DNA from: Paenibacillus sp. USDA918EY
Lineage (GTDB): Bacteria; Bacillota; Bacilli; Paenibacillales; Paenibacillaceae
DNA: 64,000 nt
NCBI RefSeq assembly: GCF_009870825.1
Contig: NZ_WTWY01000022.1
Location: 1 to 64,000, forward strand
Direction: 5' to 3'
Part shown: in pieces, positions 29,657-38,126 of the stretch
How the letters are laid out: each line of letters begins with the position of its first letter
Position numbering within the stretch: the stretch's first letter is position 1
Notes under the pieces: model-generated
What the model was told of the DNA's origin: nothing
The model's database searches: none
Seen by the model: only the letters and a program-made list of their open reading frames with translations
Position numbers and translations under genes: made by a program

Positions 29657-32197
29657 TTATTCGCTTTGGGGTTTCTCCTCCGTCACATAGAAACTTTGGC
29701 TGCCCAGCTCGATCCGTTCGCCCAGCATTTCGTCGTACAACGTAAGCTTCCAACCTCCCCCGCCCAAGTTTCGGTACCTGCCGCTGGTGAAGCTTGCCGA
29801 ATAAGCGTTCCGTGCTCCTTCGTTCAAATCCGTTCCAAGGCTCACCTTCTTTTCTTGGGATTGTCCGCTTGGATCCGTTATTCGCAAGATCAGCTTATGA
29901 TCGTATGCCCCGGTTTCATTGGCGTCATCACGCTGCAGATCGTAACTCATCGCGATGTTCACCGTTTCGCTTTTCTCTGCCATGCTGCCGCTCAAATTCA
30001 GAACCGACAAGGTGTACGGATATGCGGAGATCTGTGTCAGGCCCGTTTTTGGCCGGATCATCCCCGGTTCAAGCTCGAGCGAAGCCGCATCGATAAATCC
30101 GGTCGGTTCCTCCTCCGGTTTGGTCAGGTGATTTCCGGTTATTTCCGATCCAAATACAAGCTTGAGATCCGATATGTTCACGGATTTCGGCAGTTTAGCC
30201 CTAAACGCGACCTGCTGCCTTGCTCCCGGCGATGCCGGCTTTTCCGGATGAACCGCTTCGGCCTCGTATATTTCCCCGTCCCCGGTCTCGTAATAGGCAT
30301 AAAACCGTGGAAGCTCGATGCGGCGTTTCCCCCCGCTGTCCAGCAGCATTTCCGTGAATACGATGTTGGCGTGAGATCCTTCATACACGCTGGTTTGACA
30401 GTCAAAAAGTTGAAGGCTTTTGCCCGCCATGGACAGCGCCAAGCCCTTTTCCGGTTTCACCGCCTCCGCCGCGGTAATGACGTTCGGGGTGCTCAAGGAC
30501 AAAAACGGCGTTTTTTCTTCCTTATCGAGCGCATAAAGGATGACCTTCAGCGTTTTGAAGGGTTGGGTATACGGAATATGCGCAAGCACGTTCATCTCGG
30601 CGCTTTCCCCCGGACGCAGGGCGGAAACTTCCCGATCCATCCATATTTCCGTCGTAGACGAAAGATCCAGCAAATCCGCCTTCAGCGATCCTTTCAACGC
30701 CGGCAGTTCCAGATCGACCGATTGCGTATTCGTCAGCTTCAGTTTGACCGCCAGGATGTCTTCGTCCTTCCATGGTAAACGCCGCAAGGACTCCAACGTG
30801 TAATTAAACCCGCCGAAAGTGTTGGTCTCGGCATACGTTACCCCCTTTTGCGCGTCGGTTTGCGGGCGATAGGGAATGACAAAATAGGCTATAGGCAGGT
30901 TGATCTTCCCCCCGACGCTCGCCCCGGTGGTATTCCCGGTTTGCGGGGTATCCTTCGTATTCCCGTCTCCAGCCTGCTCCTTACCGGCGGATTCGATCCA
31001 TTCCAGGCGCAGCGCGTCCTGCTCTACCTCAAGCGGGATTTGCGCGCCAATCGGAATGATTTTCTCTTCCATCGGCTTTAAGGCGAGGCCGCTTAATCCT
31101 TTGGAATCGACCGGAAACGATTTTCCGGATGAGGTTCTCACGTATAAGTTATACGAAGGGAGCGTCACCGGCTTGTTCCCGTTATTTTTCAACCGGAATT
31201 GAATCGACCATATGGCCTTCCCGTTTTCCGCCGAGACGCCGGCATTTTGGAGTTGGGCTTCCACGCTGTTTTGATCGATCATCATTTTTTTGACGGCGCC
31301 CTGGCCCACGATAAGATTCGGCACTGTGGCAGGAGGGAGCCGAAAGGCGAATTTCGCGTACTCCAGCTGCAGGGCGTCATCCTTTTGCGTAAATTGAAGT
31401 TTCATGCGATCCGTTGGGATATTCGGAGGGATTTCGCATAGGTACGAAATGAGCTTTTTTTCGCCGGGCTGCACCTTAAACACGGTTGTGGCACCCAGTG
31501 CAAGCTTAAACATGCTGCCTCCGCCCGATACGAGATACGCGGCGTATCCCGGGTCTTCCAGCACCTTTTTCCCCCGGTTCGTCAAGGAAAAACCGACCTT
31601 CGCATAGGTTTTCCCGCCGTACTTCAATACCTCAAGCGATTCGCCCCGGGCCGTCACCGGCATATTGTCCAAGATGGTGTTCAGGCTTTTGCCGTAAGGG
31701 GTCTCGTTAGAGCCATTCGCAGGCACCCCAAACGTTCCGGCCAGCTTCAGGTACCCCTTTGTACCGGCATCCCAAACATACAGCGGGATTGTGATTCCTT
31801 TGAGCGACTGGATTTGCTTCAGGTTCGCATAATAGGTAACCCGCAGCGTTTCCTCGGGTTGAATCGTCTTTTTCGCCGCGTCCATGCTGACCGGATGCCC
31901 CATGATCAGGGAGCCGCCGGGCGTCTTGACCTTCGAAAAAAAATTCAGCAGGCTGACGCTGCCGCTCCCCGTATTTTTGTAGCTCAGCGTATACGTCAGT
32001 ATGTTCCCTCCGGCCTGCGACCATAAGTTCACGTCTTCCAGCGTGACTTTCATGCGGGAGCTGATCGCGATCGAACCCAGGCTGCTTGTCACCGCCATAC
32101 CCGGCGTACCGGAAGCCGCCTCGGTAACGGCCGGCGGATACTGGCTGATGAGCAGCAAGCTGAACAAGATTCCGCAAAATTTTGTGACGTTTCTCAT
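29657..32197 (-). CDS. Large secreted protein of unknown function
   Basis: 846 residues, family not recognised. A signal peptide (CGILFSLLLISQYPPAVTEAASG) is followed by at least five repeats of an all-beta, Ig-like module with phrases such as LTYTLSYKNTGSGSVSLLNFF, VGFSLTNRGKKVLEDP, IQFRLKNNGNKPVTLPSY, VKLKLTNTQSVDLELP and VFTEMLLDSGGKRRIELP. Each reads like DUF4352-type domains that describe conserved N-x-G turns. A Gly/Thr/Asp-rich linker near residue 415 splits two halves. No anchor is visible. ATG 32197 is preferred, with GGAGG 7 nt away. Last gene of the operon with the HlyD-like protein, so it may be its partner. Confidence 0.8.
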   Translation of the reverse strand: MRNVTKFCGILFSLLLISQYPPAVTEAASGTPGMAVTSSLGSIAISSRMKVTLEDVNLWSQAGGNILTYTLSYKNTGSGSVSLLNFFSKVKTPGGSLIMGHPVSMDAAKKTIQPEETLRVTYYANLKQIQSLKGITIPLYVWDAGTKGYLKLAGTFGVPANGSNETPYGKSLNTILDNMPVTARGESLEVLKYGGKTYAKVGFSLTNRGKKVLEDPGYAAYLVSGGGSMFKLALGATTVFKVQPGEKKLISYLCEIPPNIPTDRMKLQFTQKDDALQLEYAKFAFRLPPATVPNLIVGQGAVKKMMIDQNSVEAQLQNAGVSAENGKAIWSIQFRLKNNGNKPVTLPSYNLYVRTSSGKSFPVDSKGLSGLALKPMEEKIIPIGAQIPLEVEQDALRLEWIESAGKEQAGDGNTKDTPQTGNTTGASVGGKINLPIAYFVIPYRPQTDAQKGVTYAETNTFGGFNYTLESLRRLPWKDEDILAVKLKLTNTQSVDLELPALKGSLKADLLDLSSTTEIWMDREVSALRPGESAEMNVLAHIPYTQPFKTLKVILYALDKEEKTPFLSLSTPNVITAAEAVKPEKGLALSMAGKSLQLFDCQTSVYEGSHANIVFTEMLLDSGGKRRIELPRFYAYYETGDGEIYEAEAVHPEKPASPGARQQVAFRAKLPKSVNISDLKLVFGSEITGNHLTKPEEEPTGFIDAASLELEPGMIRPKTGLTQISAYPYTLSVLNLSGSMAEKSETVNIAMSYDLQRDDANETGAYDHKLILRITDPSGQSQEKKVSLGTDLNEGARNAYSASFTSGRYRNLGGGGWKLTLYDEMLGERIELGSQSFYVTEEKPQSE

Positions 32198-32298
32198 TTC
32201 CATTCCTCCGGTCGTTGTCCTATTTTATCCAAACATGACATCCCCTTTTTCATGCGCTATGGGAACCTAAAATCCCTGCCGCCGGGAGAGGCGGCTAT

Positions 32299-33456
32299 CT
32301 ACTTATGGACACGCGTACCGTCCACGATGAGGTCGTTGCTGTCTACGATAACCTCCTGTTCATCGAATAGCCCCTCGGTGACAGCCGATGTCGTATCGTT
32401 CGAATCGATCACCTTCACGTTCGTGCGAACGGCATAATAAGCGTTGCCAAGCGGCCCTTCCTTTTCTTGAAGGGTGAACACGTAGGTCCCCTCCTGATCT
32501 TTATGGATTGCCTCTTTCGGCACCAGGATCGCGTCGCCGTTTGTGGACTTGGCGATGTTCACGCGCAGCTGCTCTCCTCCATGCAGGGAAGAGTCTTTCA
32601 GCAGAATCTCGACCTGCTTCATGGATGAGGGCGCCTTTCCACCTAAACCGTTTAGCTCGCTGTCTGCAGAATCGTTTATCGTGCTGCCTGTTGAACCTCC
32701 CGCTCCTCCGATCTTCTCGACGATTCCGGTGATCGGCGGATGCTCTTCTTGATCGGCCAGCTTGATGTCCTTCAGCGTTTCGCCTACGGCGAGCAAGGAG
32801 GCGACCTCCGAAGGCATAAGCAGCTCAGCTTTATATCCTTTAGCTGCATTCGCGATCACGACATCCGGTTTGCCGGTGGAACTAAAACCCTCCAGTGCGC
32901 CGACATCCATGATGATGCCGTCGAAGGGGGCCGTAATTTGCTGATTGTCCGCAAGCTGTTCTTGAAGATTTTGAATATGCTTCTGCTGAACGGACACATC
33001 GACTTTGGCCGATTCAAGTGCGGCAGCGGCGCTGATTCGGGCGGCCTCGTCCTCCGCCTGCATCGCTTGCATCACATTGTACTGGAGCTGCTCCATCGAC
33101 AATTCCAGCTTCCGTAATGCGGACTTTTCATCCGCCAGCTGCTGCTGCACATCCCTGCCTTCATATTGGATCAGCGCTTGTCCCTTTTGCACGGCGTCTC
33201 CTTTTTTGACAAGGATATGGTTTACCTTCCATCCGGCCGGGTTGGACAACGCTCTTATTTCCACAGGGATCGCTTCCGCGCTTTCTTCATAGGCATGAGT
33301 CATCGCCCCTTTGCTGACCGTTATGGTGAGTACCTTCGGCATCGTAAGCGACTGCAGCGTATTGCCGGCAAAAGTGAACAGAAGGAGAAGTCCTGTAAAC
33401 AAACCTGCAATCAGGCGGATTTTGCGTTTTCTTGATGGGGTTATATTATCTTCCAA
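32299..33456 (-). CDS. HlyD/RND-type membrane-fusion (adaptor) protein
   Basis: 385 residues. One N-terminal membrane segment (IRLIAGLFTGLLLLFTFAG), then a biotinyl-lipoyl-like half (VNHILVKKGDAVQKGQALIQYEG), a coiled-coil hairpin (~105-170), the second lipoyl half (ITAPFDGIIMDVGALEGFSSTG) and beta-barrel domains. Such proteins normally work with an exporter (MacB-type ABC or RND), yet none is adjacent; the neighbours are sugar-importer permeases. The start is TTG 33456, 11 nt after GGAG. 20 bp after the second permease, so the same transcript. Confidence 0.83.
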   Translation of the reverse strand: MEDNITPSRKRKIRLIAGLFTGLLLLFTFAGNTLQSLTMPKVLTITVSKGAMTHAYEESAEAIPVEIRALSNPAGWKVNHILVKKGDAVQKGQALIQYEGRDVQQQLADEKSALRKLELSMEQLQYNVMQAMQAEDEAARISAAAALESAKVDVSVQQKHIQNLQEQLADNQQITAPFDGIIMDVGALEGFSSTGKPDVVIANAAKGYKAELLMPSEVASLLAVGETLKDIKLADQEEHPPITGIVEKIGGAGGSTGSTINDSADSELNGLGGKAPSSMKQVEILLKDSSLHGGEQLRVNIAKSTNGDAILVPKEAIHKDQEGTYVFTLQEKEGPLGNAYYAVRTNVKVIDSNDTTSAVTEGLFDEQEVIVDSNDLIVDGTRVHK

Positions 33457-33476
33457 AGGCGAATCAACTCCTAGAA

Positions 33477-34355
33477 CTAACCTTTAATGCCGGACAATTG
33501 GATGCCCCGGGTAAAATACGACTCGGCATACAGGAACAGCAGGACCATGGGAGCCATATAAAGCGCCGAAGCGGCGAAGCCGATGCCCAGCGCGTCTTTG
33601 TTGATCCGGGCGAGATACAGCGATAACGGCTGCTTGGCGGCGTCCTGCAAAAATATAAGCGGCTGTTCGATCATATTCCAATAATCGACGAACAGCAGAA
33701 CGACCAGCGCTGCCAGACCGGGTTTCACAAGCGGCAAAATGATGCGCCAGAAAATCAGCCACTGTCCCGCGCCGTCCATCATCGCCGCTTCGGAATAAGC
33801 TCCGGGAATATGGGCCATGAATTGGCGCATCATGAACACGCCGAAGGCGCTGAAGATGCCGGGCAAAATGATCGAAGCCTCATGATTCATCAGCCCCAGC
33901 TTGTCGATCACGATATAGTTGGGGACAAGGGTGACTTGAAACGGCATCAACATCGTCATCAAATAAACCATAAACAGCTTGTTCCTTCCCGGAAACCGCA
34001 GCTTGGCAAAAGCATAAGCGGCCAATGACGCGATCACGGTTTGACCTACCACGATGGGAACGACCAGCATGACGGAGTTCCAAAACATGCGCATAAATTG
34101 GGTCGATAACATCAGCACCTCGGCATATTGCCCAAAGGAGATCCAATCCGGGATCAGCTTCAAATTGATGAAGGCGTCCTTGCCTCCTTTCGCCACATCC
34201 ACCATTTGTCCGATCAAGCCGTAATTCGCCGTTATTTCCTGCTCCTTCATAAACGAGTTCGTTAGGATAAAGATGATCGGTGCCAGCATCAGGACGGCGG
34301 CAAAAGCCAGCAGGAGCGTCAGTATCAGCTTAGGAAACCATCGCCATGTCTTCAT
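33477..34355 (-). CDS. Carbohydrate ABC transporter permease (MalG type)
   Basis: 292 residues with six membrane segments. A longer periplasmic-side loop after segment 1 (residues ~35-80) is unusual for MalG-type permeases. The EAA loop is visible as AYSEAAMMDGAGQWLIFWRIILPLVKPG. GGGGAGG precedes the ATG. No ATPase gene accompanies it. Confidence 0.88.
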   Translation of the reverse strand: MKTWRWFPKLILTLLLAFAAVLMLAPIIFILTNSFMKEQEITANYGLIGQMVDVAKGGKDAFINLKLIPDWISFGQYAEVLMLSTQFMRMFWNSVMLVVPIVVGQTVIASLAAYAFAKLRFPGRNKLFMVYLMTMLMPFQVTLVPNYIVIDKLGLMNHEASIILPGIFSAFGVFMMRQFMAHIPGAYSEAAMMDGAGQWLIFWRIILPLVKPGLAALVVLLFVDYWNMIEQPLIFLQDAAKQPLSLYLARINKDALGIGFAASALYMAPMVLLFLYAESYFTRGIQLSGIKG

Positions 34356-34370
34356 GTTGTTCCTCCCCGC

Positions 34371-35252
34371 TTATTCCAATAGTTCCCGGAACCGCTTCTC
34401 TATGCCGAGCAGACCCGCGATCAGGATAACGATGCATCCCATCATAAGCGCTGCCGCCGCGGTCAGCTTCTGAATATCCAGCGAATAGAACATGTTGTTC
34501 ATATAGTGCTGCAGCATGTAAATGCGGTCATAGGGATAGTCTCCCGCCAGCAAATACGTCTCCCGAAAGACTTTAAACGAGTTGATCATCGACATGAGCA
34601 GGACGAAAAACATCGTCGGCGTCAAATATACGAGCGTAATATGGAACCATTGACGGATCGGCCCCGCCCCCTCCACTTGCGCCGTCTCGTAGTAATCCTT
34701 CGGAATGGACTGCAAGCCGGCCAGAAATAAAATGACGTTGTAACCGACATTTTTCCAAACGTACATCATGACGATAATCGCCATTGAACCGTCCGACTGC
34801 ATCCAGTCGATCCGTTCCTTGTGAAAATGATGCAGCCATGCGTTAAGCGTTCCGTTCCAGTCGAAAAGAAATTGCCAGAACATGACGACCGATGCCACCG
34901 GCACGACCAGCGGCAGAACGAAGGATGTGCGGAGCCATCCCCGCAGGAACACGGATCGATTCAGCAGGACCGCCAGAAGCAGGGACAGCAGTATGAGGAG
35001 CGGGACGCTGATCCCCGTAAACAGGAGCGTGTTTCCGGCTGCCTTGCGGAAAGAGCTGCTGTCCATCACCGCCCGGTAATTATTGAAGCCGGCGAACCGG
35101 CCGCCAAGCGAACCGTCCGTAAACGATTCGTATATACCCATCACAAACGGAATGATGTAAAAGCAGGCGAAGCCGATCAGGCTGGGAGCCAAAAACCATA
35201 TAGCCTTCATCCCGCCTTTGCGCATCCATCTCCTTAAGCTTCTCTTATTCAT
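34371..35252 (-). CDS. Carbohydrate ABC transporter permease (MalF/UgpA type)
   Basis: 293 residues or slightly fewer, six membrane segments, EAA loop DYYETAQVEGAGPIRQWFHITLVYLTP. ATG 35252 overlaps the binding-protein stop by 8 bp but has no ribosome site; ATG 35225 with AAGGAG just upstream is a plausible shorter start. Partner of the next permease. Confidence 0.87.
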   Translation of the reverse strand: MNKRSLRRWMRKGGMKAIWFLAPSLIGFACFYIIPFVMGIYESFTDGSLGGRFAGFNNYRAVMDSSSFRKAAGNTLLFTGISVPLLILLSLLLAVLLNRSVFLRGWLRTSFVLPLVVPVASVVMFWQFLFDWNGTLNAWLHHFHKERIDWMQSDGSMAIIVMMYVWKNVGYNVILFLAGLQSIPKDYYETAQVEGAGPIRQWFHITLVYLTPTMFFVLLMSMINSFKVFRETYLLAGDYPYDRIYMLQHYMNNMFYSLDIQKLTAAAALMMGCIVILIAGLLGIEKRFRELLE

Positions 35253-36654
35253 TCAGGTATGTCGTAACCTTGTTCTGGATGAGCTTGGCGACATCATCCG
35301 CGGATTTCTGCCCGACAAAAAAAGCTTTGGACTCCTTAAGGATCATTTCCCGCACCGGTTCGGACTTGTATTCAACCTGATGAACCGCTCCGTTCACAAG
35401 GCTCTCCAGCAGATCCAATTCGGCAGGGTCGACTTTGACCGCCATACCATGCAGCGGCCCCTCCTCATAGGCTTTAACCGTCCCTTTGGCCTTCAATTCC
35501 TTGATCTGATCGGCAAATGATTTTTTGTTGATCGGAAATCCCGTTTTCATAGAAGGCGTTTGAAATTCTTCGGACATCATGAATTTTATGAAGTCCCACG
35601 CTTCCGCTTTCACTTTGGAGTTCGAGTTCATGGAGATGCTCTCGTAAGGCCTGAAATATCCCCCGGCGGTCGTTTCCTGGGCATGAGGTTTCATGTAAAA
35701 TTTCATATGTTCACCGTATTCCCTTAGAGTGACGAAATAGTCCTTCGGCGAGTTGATATGGACGGTTCGGAAATAAGCCGGGTTCCGCGGATCTTGGGTC
35801 ACGATCTGATCGTCGTACATGGATTTGACCTGATTCATCAGACCGGTAAAGGGCTCCGATTCGAAATGGGCTTTGCGTTCTGCCACGTCTACAAATAAGT
35901 CATAATTGTCCATCGCGATGTCGGATAACAGGTTCTCGGGCTCGCCGAATACCAACGCTGAAGGAGATCCTTTGGAAGCTGCAAGCTGCTTTGCGGTATT
36001 CATAAAATCATTCCATGACCAGGACTTATCGTTCACCGAAACTCCGGCTTTGGCGATCGCGTCTTCATCTCCGGCAAATCCCTCCAGAAAAAAGGCGAGC
36101 GGCATGGCGTAAAGCCCCTTGCCGATTCGAACGTTATCCAGGATATTGCCGAAATAGTCCTCCTTTTGGAAGGTTGAATCCTTGTCCATCCATTCCCCGA
36201 GATCCTCCAGCAGCTGATGCTTCACGTAGTTGTCGGTCGGCAAAATATTCACATATTCCGCGGATTGAAGCAGATCGGGGCCCTTGCCTGCCAGCATCGC
36301 CGTATTTGTGTTTTGAACGAATTTTTCGATATCCGCTTCCACGTGGGCATCGTCGGTGTAGGAAGACTGCAGGATAATCTCAACATTTGGGTGCAGCTGT
36401 TCGTATTTCTTTTTGGCTTGCTCAAACCGGTCATCCGGGAAAAACATCGAATAGACGATGGTCTTTTTTCCGCCGGAAACGGTATCATCCTTCTGGGCCT
36501 TGCCCGCAACCGAACCACCGTCGTTTGTCCCCGCCGCGTCCTTGCTGCCGATTCCCGATTCCGACGCTTGCCCGTTAGGGCTTCCGCCGCTGCAGGCGGT
36601 CAAAAGGATTGCAAACAAACAGGTAATCCATAGTCCTGCTCCGATTTTCTTCAT
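35245..36654 (-). CDS. Extracellular solute-binding lipoprotein (family 1)
   Basis: 469 residues. The lipobox ILLTAC follows a short signal peptide, and a ~45-residue Gly/Ser/Asp-rich linker comes before the binding fold (KTIVYSMFFPDDRFEQAKKKYEQLHPNVEIIL). Typical C-terminal features include EAWDFIKFMMSEEFQTPSMKTGFPINKK. ATG 36654 has GAGGAG about 10 nt upstream. First gene of an operon of binding protein, two permeases, HlyD-like protein and 846-residue secreted protein. Its upstream region carries four 11-bp repeats. Ligand unknown. Confidence 0.88.
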   Translation of the reverse strand: MKKIGAGLWITCLFAILLTACSGGSPNGQASESGIGSKDAAGTNDGGSVAGKAQKDDTVSGGKKTIVYSMFFPDDRFEQAKKKYEQLHPNVEIILQSSYTDDAHVEADIEKFVQNTNTAMLAGKGPDLLQSAEYVNILPTDNYVKHQLLEDLGEWMDKDSTFQKEDYFGNILDNVRIGKGLYAMPLAFFLEGFAGDEDAIAKAGVSVNDKSWSWNDFMNTAKQLAASKGSPSALVFGEPENLLSDIAMDNYDLFVDVAERKAHFESEPFTGLMNQVKSMYDDQIVTQDPRNPAYFRTVHINSPKDYFVTLREYGEHMKFYMKPHAQETTAGGYFRPYESISMNSNSKVKAEAWDFIKFMMSEEFQTPSMKTGFPINKKSFADQIKELKAKGTVKAYEEGPLHGMAVKVDPAELDLLESLVNGAVHQVEYKSEPVREMILKESKAFFVGQKSADDVAKLIQNKVTTYLNE

Positions 36655-36785
36655 CTGCAAGAACTCCTCGCCTCTATATTTTTTGAAATTTGGATTCCGC
36701 CCCATTTTTCCGCTTCACTCCCCTTTCCTGGCTTTAAGGCCAGCCATCCTGCTTATCACCCGCTTTTCAAAATATAAAGGAAAGA

Positions 36786-36829
36786 TGTCACCAAACTTTC
36801 GCCTACTTGTGAACAAGTTGTCTCCAAAA
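36786..36829. promoter_or_regulatory. Array of four 11-bp direct repeats, candidate OmpR-type regulator site
   Basis: Plus-strand units: TGTCACCAAAC (36786), TTTCGCCTACT (36797), TGTGAACAAGT (36808), TGTCTCCAAAA (36819). Head-to-tail 11-bp repeats are the binding layout of PhoB/PhoP/OmpR-type regulators. A 13-bp stretch (AAGATGTCACCAA, 36782-36794) recurs exactly upstream of the amidase-deacetylase gene. On the minus strand a TATATT -10-like box lies 8 nt downstream of GTGACAT. An OmpR-type regulator gene lies 3 kb away. Confidence 0.6.
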
Positions 36830-36850
36830 ACATATAGATTTTAATATCTG

Positions 36851-36892
36851 AAAAAAAGACGGCAGACCGAACGATCATTCGTTCAGTCTGCC
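36851..36892 (-). terminator. Terminator after the two-component/lipoprotein operon
   Basis: Minus strand: GGCAGACTGAACG, 6-nt loop, CGTTCGGTCTGCC, then GTC and seven T. Stem of 13 bp with one mismatch. It separates the regulator operon from the transporter operon. Confidence 0.85.
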
Positions 36893-36938
36893 GCAAATAA
36901 GAGTATCTTTTTTTGAATGCATCCCTATTGCAAAGTGA

Positions 36939-38126
36939 CTATTGAAACTTAATAATAAACGACTGATTATACGAGTCGGGACTTGGCTCTGGACTCTTCT
37001 GATTTGCCGTTGAATATATTTTTCGCCCATTGATCAAAAGGCTGTCGTTTTGCGGACTCCAATCCATCCTCGACGGTAGGACCCCTTGATAGACCGATTC
37101 GTTGTACAAGACGTTGTTTCCTTGAAGCTTGCCGGCAAAGATCGAGATGTCGTCGATGACTTTCTGGAAATAAGCGATATGCTTCCTGTCCTGCGATAAT
37201 CGAAAGCCAAGGACCCGCTCCAGCAGGACGGAAAGAGCCGCATTTCGCCGATCGTATTCATAGAGCGTGCCTTCCGTGCCGAGAAAAACGAATTGATCTT
37301 TGTTAAGCCACGCCGCCTGATCGCTTCTCGCCTCATTTTCGTATTGGATCTGAAAGGCGTCTCCGCTTATCGTTCCCATGCCGATATAAACGGCCCCCAC
37401 ATTTTTCTGCCAAACGATCACTACGCTTTGCCCGTCGTCGGACATCTTTACCGCCGAGACGCTGCCCTCGATTTGAAAGCCCTTTAGCGGATAGCGTTTG
37501 GCTTGCCCAGCGATCGTGTCATACACGGCCATTTGGATAGCCGATTCTTTAGGGGTGCTCTTTTCGGTACCGGGATGACCTTCGTCGGCGTCCGTGAAGA
37601 GATAGGAGATATACTTGCCGTTATCCGACCAAGCGGGGGCGGAGAGCAGTTCCTGACGCGGCTTTATGGCAGCGATATTTTTTTCCTGTCCGTCGGATAG
37701 CGAGATCAGCTTCACCTCGACGCTATCTTGCGCCTTCTTGAAACCGGTGATAAATTTGCCGTTTGGCGACAGCACGAGGTTCCACAAACCGATGTCTAAT
37801 TGCCGCATCATCTCAGGTTGTTCATAGGGAGGCGGGAATCGCTGTATGCTTTGCGTCAAAGTCCTGTCTGCGCCGGAAGCGTCCTGAAAAACACCAATAA
37901 CGGATTCGGAATCCGCCCAACCAAGCAATGAATCGTCTTTTGCGTCCAAAATCGGAAGCCTATATATGGTTTTCACCTTAAACGGCTTGCTGCCTGAATC
38001 GGAAGTATGTTCAGCTTCGGTGCTTGGAATAATGATCGTTTCCGACCGCTGCCCCACTGCACATCCGGATAAGAAAATGATTAAGGTCAAAAACGCGCGC
38101 CATCCTGCAAATCGTTTGCGTATCAT
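36939..38126 (-). CDS. Lipoprotein with TolB/WD40-like beta-propeller
   Basis: 395 residues. The lipobox FLSGC follows a short hydrophobic segment. The body holds repeated propeller-like blades (LVLSPNGKFITGF, PAWSDNGKYISYLF, VKMSDDGQSVVIVW, FRLSQDRKHIAYF, MDWSPQNDSLLING). ATG 38126 overlaps the kinase stop by 4 bp, with GAAGGAGGG upstream, so it is translationally coupled to the two-component system. It may modulate the kinase from outside the membrane, as accessory lipoproteins do in other systems; that is inference. Confidence 0.8.
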   Translation of the reverse strand: MIRKRFAGWRAFLTLIIFLSGCAVGQRSETIIIPSTEAEHTSDSGSKPFKVKTIYRLPILDAKDDSLLGWADSESVIGVFQDASGADRTLTQSIQRFPPPYEQPEMMRQLDIGLWNLVLSPNGKFITGFKKAQDSVEVKLISLSDGQEKNIAAIKPRQELLSAPAWSDNGKYISYLFTDADEGHPGTEKSTPKESAIQMAVYDTIAGQAKRYPLKGFQIEGSVSAVKMSDDGQSVVIVWQKNVGAVYIGMGTISGDAFQIQYENEARSDQAAWLNKDQFVFLGTEGTLYEYDRRNAALSVLLERVLGFRLSQDRKHIAYFQKVIDDISIFAGKLQGNNVLYNESVYQGVLPSRMDWSPQNDSLLINGRKIYSTANQKSPEPSPDSYNQSFIIKFQ

